In this document: one piece after another, positions 1 through 6,462 of the stretch
How the letters are laid out: every line of letters begins with the position of its first letter
How positions within the stretch are numbered: the first letter of the stretch is position 1
Assembly (NCBI GenBank): GCA_029961045.1
Contig: JASBVN010000028.1
Coordinates: forward strand, 1-36,266
Reading direction: 5' to 3'
Length of the DNA stretch: 36,266 nucleotides
Source of the DNA: Alicyclobacillaceae bacterium
GTDB taxonomy: Bacteria > Bacillota > Bacilli > Kyrpidiales > Kyrpidiaceae
The notes under the pieces: generated by a model
What the model was told of the DNA's origin: nothing
The model's input: only the letters and a program-made list of their open reading frames with translations
The model's database searches: none
Program-made: the position numbers and the translations under genes

Positions 1-1980
1 GACGACCGGTTCGGCCACGCCTTTCCGCCGCCGAGTCCCGGCGCCCACCGGACCGTCGTGTACCTCCGGAAGACGGCCAGTCCGGGCCTGTATACCGTCG
101 AATCGGTGGAGGAGAACACCGGCATTCCGGTGCTGCCCGCCGGCCGGGCGGTATTGACGGGACACGCCCAGTGGGCGGATTGGCTGTTGCAGAACCTGGT
201 TCCCGGCGAAACGATCCGGATCGACCTGGATACGTCTCCGGACTGGCGGGCCTTCCGGACGGTCATCGGGGGCGGACCGATCCTGTTGAAAGACGGCCAA
301 GTTTACGACGATCCGGACAAGCCGGTGCCCGAGGCCTACCGCGTCCGCAACCCCTTGATGGCGGTGGGGATTTCGGCGGACGGCCGCACCGTGTCCATGG
401 TGGCGGTGGACGGCCGGCGGCCGGGTACGAGCATCGGCCTGACCCCCGGCGAGATGGCCGCCTATTTCAAGACACTGGGGTTCCGGGACGCCATCGCCTT
501 CGACTCCGGGGGTTCGGTGGCGATGGTGGTCCGCAAACCCGGGGATTCCGCCGTGACCGTCGTGAATCTCCCCAGCGACGGCCGGGAACGCCGCGTCGCC
601 AACGGGCTGTTCGTCTACAGCAGCCAACCTGCGGCACCGCCGCCCCCCGCAAACGGCGGCCAGCCCGGAGGTGGCGGGCAGCCGGGCGGTGGATCGCCCG
701 GAGGTGGCGGATCGCCTCCCGGCGGCTCGCAGCCCGGCGGCGCCGGGCGCGGACTGCCCGACATCGCACCTTTGGTGAGCGGGTCGTCCCAGGTCTGGAA
801 TGAAGTGGCCGTAACGGGCGGAAGCGGAGGGGAGATCACCGCCCGGGTGATGGTAGAAGCGGCCGACCGGGTCATGGGCGCGGCGCCGGGCACCTCGACG
901 TTCGTGGTTCCCGTCGCCGGGAACGCGTCCGCCTTCCGGGTGCAGATTCCGGGGATCGTGTGGCGGGCCGTCGCGGACAAGACTTCAAAGGCCGGGGCGG
1001 TGGTGATCCAGACCCCCGCCGGAGCCTACAGTCTGCCGGTGTCCGCCGTGGACCCAGCCGGCGCTCCGGACGGCGTCGAGGTGGTGATCCGGCGCCCCGA
1101 CGCCGGAGCGGCGCCCACCGATGTTCTGCTCCGGCAGACCGGAGGGGTTTTGGCCGGGGCGCCGGCGGCGTTTGAAGTGTACAGGCTCGCCGGCGGCGTC
1201 CGCACCCCCGTCGAGGACACCGGGCGGCTGTACGTCCGCCGGCTGATGGCCCTCGACCGGGGCGATGCCGGGGCGGGACGGACCGGGGTGTTCGCGTACG
1301 ACCCGGCCCGCGGCCTCTGGACGCCGGTGCCGGCCAAGTTCGTCCGGCAGGCGGACGGCTCCGTATGGGCGGTCGTTTCCCACCCCGCCAACCGCGTGTA
1401 CGCCGCCGTGAACCGGTCCAGAACCTTCCAAGATCTCAACGGCCATTGGGCGGCGGCGGAAGTCGAAAAACTGGCGGCCTACGGAGTGGTCAGCGGGGTG
1501 GACGAACGCCGGTTCGATCCCGACCGGCCGGTGACGCGGGGACAGTTCGCCGTTTTGTTGGCCCGTGCCCTCGGCCTTTCCGACAAGGCCGCCCGGGCGG
1601 CGGCTTTCGCCGATGTTCCCGCCGGCGCCTGGGACCGGCACGAAATCGACGTGGTCGCCCAGGAGGGCCTGATGTCCGGATTTTCCTCTTCGCTCTTCGG
1701 GGACGGGCAACCGGTGACCCGGGAGCAGATCATGGCGGTGATCGGCCGGGCCATGCGGTACGTCAACCCGAGTGCGGCGCCCGGCGATCCCGGCGTGCTG
1801 GCCCGTTTTGCCGACGCGGACCGGGTGAGCGGATGGGCCCGCAGCGACGTGGCGGCGGTTGTCCAGGCCGGGGTGGTGCGCGGCACCGGCGCGAACTTGG
1901 AGCCGGCCCGCCCGGCCACCCGCGCCGAAGCGGCGGTCATGCTCGCAAAATTGCTGTCGTCGGCCGGCCTCGCCGACTGA
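1..1980 (+). CDS. Phosphodiester glycosidase (NAGPA-like) with three C-terminal SLH domains, 5' partial
   Basis: The frame is open to the window edge, so the N-terminus is missing; a GTG at 58 is only an internal codon of the likely larger gene. Counting from 58, residues about 78-188 carry the phosphodiester glycosidase (NAGPA, formerly DUF2233) signature: VIGGGPILLKDGQ, a GRTVSMVAVDGR strand, LTPGEMAAYFKTLGFRDAIAFDSGGS and RRVANGLFVYS. A Gly/Pro/Gln-rich linker follows at residues 190-225. Three S-layer homology repeats lie near residues 457, 517 and 584, starting FQDLNGHWA, FADVPAGAW and FADADRVSGW. Family knowledge suggests cleavage of a phosphodiester-linked sugar, with the SLH repeats binding pyruvylated secondary cell-wall polymer outside the cell. 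The substrate is unknown. The gene ends at a hairpin terminator just downstream. Confidence 0.85.
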   Translation, partial: DDRFGHAFPPPSPGAHRTVVYLRKTASPGLYTVESVEENTGIPVLPAGRAVLTGHAQWADWLLQNLVPGETIRIDLDTSPDWRAFRTVIGGGPILLKDGQVYDDPDKPVPEAYRVRNPLMAVGISADGRTVSMVAVDGRRPGTSIGLTPGEMAAYFKTLGFRDAIAFDSGGSVAMVVRKPGDSAVTVVNLPSDGRERRVANGLFVYSSQPAAPPPPANGGQPGGGGQPGGGSPGGGGSPPGGSQPGGAGRGLPDIAPLVSGSSQVWNEVAVTGGSGGEITARVMVEAADRVMGAAPGTSTFVVPVAGNASAFRVQIPGIVWRAVADKTSKAGAVVIQTPAGAYSLPVSAVDPAGAPDGVEVVIRRPDAGAAPTDVLLRQTGGVLAGAPAAFEVYRLAGGVRTPVEDTGRLYVRRLMALDRGDAGAGRTGVFAYDPARGLWTPVPAKFVRQADGSVWAVVSHPANRVYAAVNRSRTFQDLNGHWAAAEVEKLAAYGVVSGVDERRFDPDRPVTRGQFAVLLARALGLSDKAARAAAFADVPAGAWDRHEIDVVAQEGLMSGFSSSLFGDGQPVTREQIMAVIGRAMRYVNPSAAPGDPGVLARFADADRVSGWARSDVAAVVQAGVVRGTGANLEPARPATRAEAAVMLAKLLSSAGLAD

Positions 1981-1996
1981 TGGATTCGGTACAATG

Positions 1997-2026
1997 GCGG
2001 TGGGTGAGTGAAAGCTCGCCCACCGC
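1997..2026 (+). terminator. Hairpin terminator after the SLH glycosidase gene
   Basis: Arms 1997-2008 and 2015-2026 pair over 12 bp with one G-U wobble around a 6-nt TGAAAG loop, 16 bases past the stop codon. The following CTCTCTACATTTT is only moderately T-rich, so termination strength is uncertain. Confidence 0.55.
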
Positions 2027-2241
2027 CTCTCTACATTTTCCTGAAAGGAACCGGTCAGTTCCAGATCGACGGAGAGTTGGTCGACGTTCGCGAAGGCACG
2101 GTCATCCGCGTCGCGCCGGAGGGGGTTCGGGCGTGGCGCAATCATTCGACGGAGGATCTATACTTTATTGTGATTCAGGCGCCCGCAGGAAAACTGGAAA
2201 CCTGGACGGGCACCGACGGCATCAAGATCGAGGGGGAGTCG
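2027..2241 (+). pseudogene. Cupin-domain protein remnant, N-terminally truncated
   Basis: The stretch encodes LYIFLKGTGQFQIDGELV followed by a VREGTVIRVAPEGVRAWRN strand and LYFIVIQAPAG, the second half of a single-domain cupin of about 110-140 residues. The first half, with the metal-binding HxH motif, is absent: the reading frame enters directly from the terminator hairpin of the preceding gene. The nearest start (GTG 2008) lies inside that hairpin, with no ribosome site. After about 2241 the frame runs on without cupin character to a stop at 2415. I read it as the remnant of a deletion that removed the promoter and 5' half. Expression as a fragment cannot be excluded. Confidence 0.6.
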
Positions 2242-2402
2242 TCTGGCCGCAGGCCTGAGGCTGCGGCCGTTGTGCGGGTGTCGGCAACGCACCATTGCAA
2301 TGCAGCCCTTGACGAGCCGGCACCTCATCAGGGGCTCTCATGTGTGCCCGGCAAGGCAGGCGCCCCAACTTCTTGTCCATCACAGAGCAACGACAGTTGT
2401 AA

Positions 2403-2416
2403 TATAATGGTATAAT
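2403..2416 (+). promoter_or_regulatory. Two tandem TATAAT -10 elements upstream of the response regulator
   Basis: TATAAT occurs at 2403-2408 and again at 2411-2416, 25-38 bases before the start codon. No good -35 hexamer stands at 16-18 bases from either copy, so an activated promoter is possible. Between the cupin remnant and here (2242-2402) I see only a GC-rich 8-bp hairpin (GGCCGCAG/CTGCGGCC near 2245-2270). Confidence 0.45.
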
Positions 2417-2440
2417 GGCGATGAAAAGGGAGGAACCGGC

Positions 2441-3130
2441 ATGAGGACCATCTTGATCGTCGAAGATGAGCCGGCCATTTCCCGAGTCTTGAAAGCCTAC
2501 CTCCAAAGGGCCGGATACGCGGTGGAACAGGCGTGGAGCGGGGAAGAGGGGATTCGCAAATTCGATACTGCCCGGCCGTCCCTGGTCCTGCTGGACGTGA
2601 TGCTCCCGGACCAGGACGGTTGGAACGTTCTTGCCCACATTCGTGAACGGAGTGCCTGCCCGGTGATCATGCTGACGGCCCTAGGAGACATCGACCACAA
2701 GCTGCAGGGATTCAACCGGGGAGCCGATGATTATTTGGCCAAGCCCTTTGTGGCGGAAGAGGTGGTGGCCAGGGTGAATGCCGTCCTGCGGCGCCCGACC
2801 TACATCGTAGAACATGACGGCATCACTTGTTTTGGCAGCCTGAAGGTCGATTTCAAGGGGCACGCCGTGTTTCTCCACGGCGTCAGATTGAGCTTTACAC
2901 CGCGGGACCTGTCCCTTTTCCTCTTCCTGGCCCGGCACCCGAACCAAACGCTTACTCGCGAACAACTGATCGAACACGTCTGGGGGCTGGACTACGAGGG
3001 CAGCGACCGGGCGGTAGATCTGGCGATCAAACGGATTCGGAAAGTCCTGCAGCATTGGCCGGCATCGGAAGGCGAGATCAAAACCGTGAGGGGATTGGGG
3101 TATCAGTTCTGTGTTTATTCGCAGGCGTGA
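2441..3130 (+). CDS. OmpR-family response regulator
   Basis: A 229-residue two-component regulator. The receiver domain (residues 1-118) opens ILIVEDEP and has the phospho-acceptor Asp52 (LLDVMLPD), Thr79 (VIMLTALG) and Lys101 (DDYLAKPF). The C-terminal winged helix (about 130-228) contains FTPRDLSLFLFL and the recognition-helix region REQLIEHVWG...AVDLAIKRIRKVL, ending in the GLGYQF wing. The start ATG has AAGGGAGG seven bases upstream. The partner kinase gene starts at GTG 3111, inside this gene, so the two are translationally coupled. The best local target is the TGACA direct repeat at 4568-4583. The stimulus cannot be read from the sequence. Confidence 0.92.
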   Translation: MRTILIVEDEPAISRVLKAYLQRAGYAVEQAWSGEEGIRKFDTARPSLVLLDVMLPDQDGWNVLAHIRERSACPVIMLTALGDIDHKLQGFNRGADDYLAKPFVAEEVVARVNAVLRRPTYIVEHDGITCFGSLKVDFKGHAVFLHGVRLSFTPRDLSLFLFLARHPNQTLTREQLIEHVWGLDYEGSDRAVDLAIKRIRKVLQHWPASEGEIKTVRGLGYQFCVYSQA

Positions 3131-4544
3131 ACGGCCCTCATTACTCCGGTACTGGACCACCCGTTATTTGCTGACCCTTTGTGTGGGGTTCCTGATCATC
3201 GGGGGCCTCTCTACCGTCTGGGTGCGCTACGTGACCGTTGAAAAACGCCTCGATGTCATGCGACTGGTCTCGACGGAAATCGCCGAACGGGTGACGGACG
3301 GCGCGGGCAACCTTCAGGTTGGACCCTTCCTGCACCGTTTAATCGAAGAAAGGGAGAAGTTTTCAGAACCGCGCTCAAGGTGGATTGTTTTCATTTTCAA
3401 TGACAGGGGAGAAGTGGTCTTTCGTCACCCAGAACCTCCCCCGGGGCAAGAGGATCATCCCCCGCCTGCCGAACTCCCCCTCCCGGAAACCCTGAAATCG
3501 GCGGAGGATGGGACGACCAAGATCCAGCGGGGTATTGGGGATGACCTGTGGCTGGTCAAAACGCGGATCGAATCTTCCCGGGGAACCGTGGGGTGGGTGA
3601 ACATGTTGAGCCCGGAACGGGATGTTCACCGGGACGCCCACGAGCTGGTCCCGATGGGGATTTTGCTGGCCAGCATGATCCTCCTCGGATGGACGGCGAT
3701 CTACTTGCTCACCCGGAAACTGTCCAAGCCGATCCTGGAGGTGGCCGACGCTGCTAAACAGATTGTGGCCGGCAATTACGACGTCCGGATCGAAAAAAAT
3801 ATCCGGGAGCGGGAAGTGTACGATTTGGTGGATTCGTTCCGGGAGATGGCGGAGCGCCTGCAGCAGTTAGAGGCGCTGCGCAAAGAACTGCTGGCCGGGG
3901 CAGCCCACGAGTTGAAGACCCCGGTGACGGCCATCGGCGGGCTGATCCAGGCGGTGAAGGATGGAGTGGTGACCGGGGAGGAAGCCCAGGAATTTCTGGA
4001 GATCTGCGCCGGGGAGACCCGCCGCCTACAGCAAATGGTTGAGGATTTGCTTGATTTTCATGCTTTTGCGGCGGGGGCGGTGGCGGTCCGCTCGGAGCGG
4101 CGAGAAGTGGGCCGATTGGTGTCGGAGATCGTCCACCAGTGGCTCCTGGTCCAGGGGGAACAGACTGTTCACGTGGATGTCCGGGTGCCGGACCGGCCCG
4201 TGCAAGCTGCTGTCGATTCCCTGCGGGTTCAACAAATTTTGATCAATTTGTTGAACAATGCCAAGGAGGCGGTTGGGGCTGGTGGGCGGATCGAGGTGAT
4301 CCTGGAAGAGCGGGGAGACGAGATCCGGATCGACGTCCAGGATGACGGCCCCGGCATCCCGGAGGACGAACGGCCGTACATTTTTGAGCCATTCTTCCGT
4401 GGGCGGCACAAAAAGCGCGTGGTTCGCGGATTGGGATTGGGGCTGCCCTTCAGCCGCCTGATGGCCCGGGCTCTGGGTGGGGATCTGGTGTTGTCGAAAA
4501 GTTCCCCGGAAGGCAGTGTGTTCACGCTGATTTTGAAAAAATGA
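3111..4544 (+). CDS. Membrane sensor histidine kinase
   Basis: A 477-residue kinase overlapping its regulator gene by 20 bases. Transmembrane segments lie at about residues 18-38 and 181-200, enclosing a roughly 140-residue extracytoplasmic sensor domain with a Pro/Glu-rich loop (PEPPPGQEDHPPPAE). A HAMP linker follows (about 201-255), then the HisKA helix with His266 in AAHELKTPVTA. The ATPase domain shows the N box (LLNNAKEAV, Asn382/383), the G1 box DDGPGIPED and the G2 box GLGLGLPFS. It should autophosphorylate on His266 and pass phosphate to Asp52 of the upstream regulator. The overall plan is that of the common Firmicutes OmpR-linked kinases; I do not recognise a specific orthologue. 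Confidence 0.92.
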   Translation: MFIRRRERPSLLRYWTTRYLLTLCVGFLIIGGLSTVWVRYVTVEKRLDVMRLVSTEIAERVTDGAGNLQVGPFLHRLIEEREKFSEPRSRWIVFIFNDRGEVVFRHPEPPPGQEDHPPPAELPLPETLKSAEDGTTKIQRGIGDDLWLVKTRIESSRGTVGWVNMLSPERDVHRDAHELVPMGILLASMILLGWTAIYLLTRKLSKPILEVADAAKQIVAGNYDVRIEKNIREREVYDLVDSFREMAERLQQLEALRKELLAGAAHELKTPVTAIGGLIQAVKDGVVTGEEAQEFLEICAGETRRLQQMVEDLLDFHAFAAGAVAVRSERREVGRLVSEIVHQWLLVQGEQTVHVDVRVPDRPVQAAVDSLRVQQILINLLNNAKEAVGAGGRIEVILEERGDEIRIDVQDDGPGIPEDERPYIFEPFFRGRHKKRVVRGLGLGLPFSRLMARALGGDLVLSKSSPEGSVFTLILKK

Positions 4545-4567
4545 GAGAAAGTCGGGAGCTGTCCGTT

Positions 4568-4600
4568 TGACATGTGCCTGACACATTGTCCTCCTATAGT
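4568..4600 (+). promoter_or_regulatory. TGACA direct-repeat operator and -10 before the PepSY-type gene
   Basis: TGACA occurs at 4568-4572 and 4579-4583, an 11-bp period typical of OmpR/PhoB-class binding sites. A TATAGT -10 candidate lies at 4595-4600; the -35 position expected for it (about 4572-4577) falls within the repeat region. The TTGACA at 4567 is 22 bases from the -10, too far for an ordinary sigma-A promoter, which fits activation by a bound regulator. Control by the adjacent two-component system is inferred. Confidence 0.45.
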
Positions 4601-4652
4601 CGGTGGCGTGCCCGTTATGTGGGCCAAACACCGGTACGGGAGGAACGAATCC

Positions 4653-5105
4653 ATGAAAAGGGTGCGAAAGCTGCATTTGTGGATCGGTCTGTTGTCTTCC
4701 CTGTTTCTATTTATGGAGGGAGCGACGGGACTGGTAATGATGGAACCCTGGCTGGTGGGGATGAGCCGTCCCGAAGAACACCGTTTTGAGGGGGCGGCGC
4801 AGGGGACGTTCAACGAAGGCGGCCCTACGGAAATCCGGTCCGGGGGTGCTCCGATTGTCCAGGAAAATCGGCGTTCGGCTCGGCAGGGGGCCGGCGAGTT
4901 CGAGCGAGAGGGATTTGGGGCGATGGGGATCATCCGCGGTCTGCACGTCGGCCGGATCGGAAATGTCGATGTTTCGTGGCTGGTGGATCTGGTTGCCGTG
5001 GCGTTGATGGTTCTTTCCGGGACGGGAATCTATTTGTCGGTGAAGATTTTGCGGGTAGAAAGAAAAGGGAGGCTCAAGCCCCAAGGGGGAAGCGCCGGGA
5101 CGTGA
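4653..5105 (+). CDS. PepSY-associated transmembrane protein, small
   Basis: A 150-residue membrane protein starting MKRVRKLHLWIGLLSSLFLF. The frame is open back to 4572, but ATG 4653 is preferred because GGGAGG stands ten bases upstream and the lysine/arginine-rich start leads straight into a first membrane helix (about residues 8-28). The middle (about 35-90) is a polar external loop. A second helix (about 108-130, VDLVAVALMVLSGTGIYLSV) follows the RGLHVGRIG motif, and the tail is basic. The two-helix layout with KLHLWIG and LHVG...SGTGIYL matches PepSY-associated TM helix proteins (Pfam PepSY_TM group). Such proteins often accompany two-component systems, and the gene follows one here. No enzymatic role is visible. 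Confidence 0.7.
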   Translation: MKRVRKLHLWIGLLSSLFLFMEGATGLVMMEPWLVGMSRPEEHRFEGAAQGTFNEGGPTEIRSGGAPIVQENRRSARQGAGEFEREGFGAMGIIRGLHVGRIGNVDVSWLVDLVAVALMVLSGTGIYLSVKILRVERKGRLKPQGGSAGT

Positions 5106-5149
5106 GGGATCGGGGTTGACCTTTCTAAGTCCTGAGACTGAATCCCCTT

Positions 5150-5179
5150 TTGCAAAGCGGATGCAGAATCAGTTATAAT
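5150..5179 (+). promoter_or_regulatory. Sigma-A promoter of the toxin-antitoxin operon
   Basis: TTGCAA at 5150-5155 and a perfect TATAAT at 5174-5179 are separated by 18 bases. Transcription should start near 5186, just before the antitoxin ribosome site. Confidence 0.7.
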
Positions 5180-5196
5180 GACCACAGAGGTGGTCA
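5179..5196. promoter_or_regulatory. Palindromic operator overlapping the antitoxin promoter
   Basis: TGACCAC-AGAG-GTGGTCA is a perfect 7-bp inverted repeat with a 4-bp centre. It begins on the last base of the -10 hexamer and covers the transcription start and the ribosome site. This is where a Phd/YefM-type antitoxin, alone or with its toxin, would bind to repress its own operon. Confidence 0.55.
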
Positions 5197-5198
5197 CC

Positions 5199-5459
5199 AT
5201 GAAAATGGTCAGCATTAAAGAATTCCGCGATCACGCGACTCAACACTTGAAAACGTCTGAACCCATCATCATCATGCGTGGATCTACACCCGCCGGAGTC
5301 TTTTTGCCTTGGGATGAGTCTATGTTGCCGCCTGAGCTCGTGAAAAAGGCCATGTATGAGGTTCTGACCCGCCAATTGCAGAAGCAAATGGAGAGGTCGC
5401 ATGTATCCGAGCAGGAGGTCCTGGCGGATTTTGAAGCCTATCGAAAAGATCGTCGTTGA
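5199..5459 (+). CDS. Phd/YefM-like antitoxin of a type II toxin-antitoxin system
   Basis: An 86-residue protein with the Phd/YefM N-terminal DNA-binding fold: VSIKEFRDHATQHLKTSEPIIIMRGSTPAGVFLP, where the family usually shows a short helix and strand pair followed by residue changes at a G-x-P-x-A/G-V-hydrophobic strand. The C-terminal half (ELVKKAMYEVLTRQLQKQME...ADFEAYRKDRR) is helical and charged, the toxin-binding part. The frame is open from ATG 5178, but that ATG lies within the -10 hexamer, before the transcription start. ATG 5199 follows the GAGGTGG site at a normal distance; ATG 5205 is the alternative. The toxin gene overlaps its 3' end. Confidence 0.75.
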   Translation: MKMVSIKEFRDHATQHLKTSEPIIIMRGSTPAGVFLPWDESMLPPELVKKAMYEVLTRQLQKQMERSHVSEQEVLADFEAYRKDRR

Positions 5460-5781
5460 TGCAAACGCACTGCTGTCCATTTTGATTGGCGGAAAGGCGG
5501 CCCGTCGCATTGTCCTGCACCCGAAAGCGCCAAAACTATACGTGGCGATGCAGGCGTATTCCGAAGTGGAGAAATACCTTCCCATCCTAGCTGAGCGGAA
5601 AAAACTGAACGAACAACTGTTGTGGTCCATATGGCGAATGCTCCCGGTGGAGATCTTGACTCCATCGACAAATGGACCAGCCTGGGAGAAAGCGTGGGAG
5701 TGCCTGCACCAACGCGATCCCGACGATGTTCCTACGTTAGCTCTCGCTCTGGAACACCACTTTTTTCTGCTCGCGCATTGA
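5401..5781 (+). CDS. PIN-domain toxin (VapC-like), apparently C-terminally short
   Basis: The protein carries IVVDANALLSILIGGKAARR, an internal acidic YSEVEKYLP segment, and RDPDDVPTLALAL, the three acidic positions expected of the first part of a PIN ribonuclease active site. VapC toxins cleave RNA in the cytoplasm and are held inactive by the cognate antitoxin. ATG 5401 has GGAGAGG four bases upstream and overlaps the antitoxin gene by 59 bases; TTG 5431 is a possible shorter start. The protein ends LALEHHFFLLAH. Relatives continue about 15-20 residues through a W(S/T)ND-type motif that supplies the last acidic residue; no neighbouring frame restores it. The toxin may be weakened or dead, which would need testing. 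Confidence 0.72.
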   Translation: MYPSRRSWRILKPIEKIVVDANALLSILIGGKAARRIVLHPKAPKLYVAMQAYSEVEKYLPILAERKKLNEQLLWSIWRMLPVEILTPSTNGPAWEKAWECLHQRDPDDVPTLALALEHHFFLLAH

Positions 5782-5820
5782 AGATGTGAATGTTGACACG
5801 CATTGTTGTGAAAATATGGT

Positions 5821-5848
5821 TTGCGAAAACTACGAATCTGTTTAGAAT
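5821..5848 (+). promoter_or_regulatory. Candidate promoter before the structured leader
   Basis: TTGCGA (5821-5826) and TAGAAT (5843-5848) are 16 bases apart. A second candidate is TTGACA near 5792 with TATGGT 16 bases further on. Either would transcribe the structured region into the zinc-ribbon gene. Confidence 0.45.
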
Positions 5849-5891
5849 AAGTATTATAAGGCTTTGATCGCCGCCTGTTCAACAAGCGAAG

Positions 5892-6062
5892 CTGCCAACC
5901 GGGTAAGGAAATCGGCAACCCGCGGCAGGCGAGAGAACCGGGCTCTCCGGGTGTCGCAATCGCCTCGCTGAAGCGGGAAAGGTCGCAATCGTCGCGTTTC
6001 GGCAGGAAAATCCTTACGGCCTGCCGAATTGGATGAAAGGGGCAGGTCGAAAGGATTTTCCT
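5892..6062 (+). ncRNA. Unidentified structured leader or small RNA
   Basis: The 322 bases between the toxin and zinc-ribbon genes lack a convincing coding region but are rich in pairing potential. Arms 5892-5896/5924-5928 and 5900-5904/5918-5922 form one compound hairpin. GAGAG/CTCTC (about 5931-5947) forms another. GTCGCAATCG is repeated at 5953-5962 and 5982-5991. Most striking, 6004-6025 pairs with 6041-6062 over 22 positions (one A-A mismatch, one G-U) around a 15-nt loop. An alternative perfect 9-bp hairpin, TTCGGCAGG (5998-6006) with CCTGCCGAA (6020-6028), cannot coexist with it. Such exclusive folds resemble an attenuator. I could not match purine, ykkC, c-di-AMP, c-di-GMP, T-box or 6S consensus motifs. 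Confidence 0.4.
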
Positions 6063-6103
6063 TTGTCTGCATAAAGGATCATTACCTCAAAAAGGACGGT
6101 GGG

Positions 6104-6271
6104 GTGCAGATGGTATGCCCCGTCTGCGGGAAGAGCGCCGTCGGCAAGATCGGCGGACACCATTACTACTGCCGGGAATGTTGCCACGTCATCCAGAAGC
6201 AGGGCGACCAGATTAAAGTCTATGAAATCAGCGAGGACGGCAAACTGACGTTTTTGCGGACAGCCGGGTGA
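6104..6271 (+). CDS. Small zinc-ribbon protein, unknown function
   Basis: A predicted protein of about 55 residues. CPVCGKSAVGKIGG is followed by YYCRECC: two CxxC pairs 15 residues apart, the layout of a zinc ribbon. The C-terminal half is a plain beta-type segment, DQIKVYEISEDGKLTFL. GTG 6104 has AAGGA eight bases upstream; ATG 6110 is equally plausible and removes only two residues. The frame opens earlier, but upstream codons lie inside the strong hairpin ending at 6062. Similar tiny zinc ribbons occur in Bacilli as uncharacterised proteins. I infer binding of metal but no activity. Confidence 0.6.
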   Translation: MQMVCPVCGKSAVGKIGGHHYYCRECCHVIQKQGDQIKVYEISEDGKLTFLRTAG

Positions 6272-6305
6272 GCCGTCCGGCAGACGGCAGGCGGCGGGTG
6301 TTGCG

Positions 6306-6338
6306 CGGAGGGCCGGGCAGTGGGGCGCTCCGTTTTTT
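6306..6338 (+). terminator. Weak candidate terminator after the zinc-ribbon gene
   Basis: CGGAG (6306-6310) pairs with CTCCG (6328-6332), directly followed by six T residues (6333-6338) and further pyrimidine tracts. The stem is short and the loop long, so this is tentative. Confidence 0.35.
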
Positions 6339-6462
6339 CTACATTTTTCCTCCTTCTTTTTCCTCCTTCCCCGTCCGGCCGAATTTCGACAGGGTCAAGC
6401 AGGGATTTTGCCCGTCCGTGTCGAATATATGCTTCGGTTTTTGAGCACGGAGGGAGGGAGGC

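Noticed and set aside
4567..4600. An ordinary TTGACA/TATAGT sigma-A promoter before the PepSY-type gene
   Set aside because: The spacing is 22 bases, too long for a normal sigma-A promoter; the direct-repeat interpretation explains the TTGACA better.
5178..5198. ATG 5178 as the antitoxin start
   Set aside because: It overlaps the -10 hexamer TATAAT and would precede the transcription start.
5860..6062. c-di-AMP riboswitch upstream of the cell-wall hydrolase region
   Set aside because: Context is suggestive because such switches precede cell-wall hydrolases, but I could not find the conserved motif strings of that class, and the next gene is the zinc ribbon.
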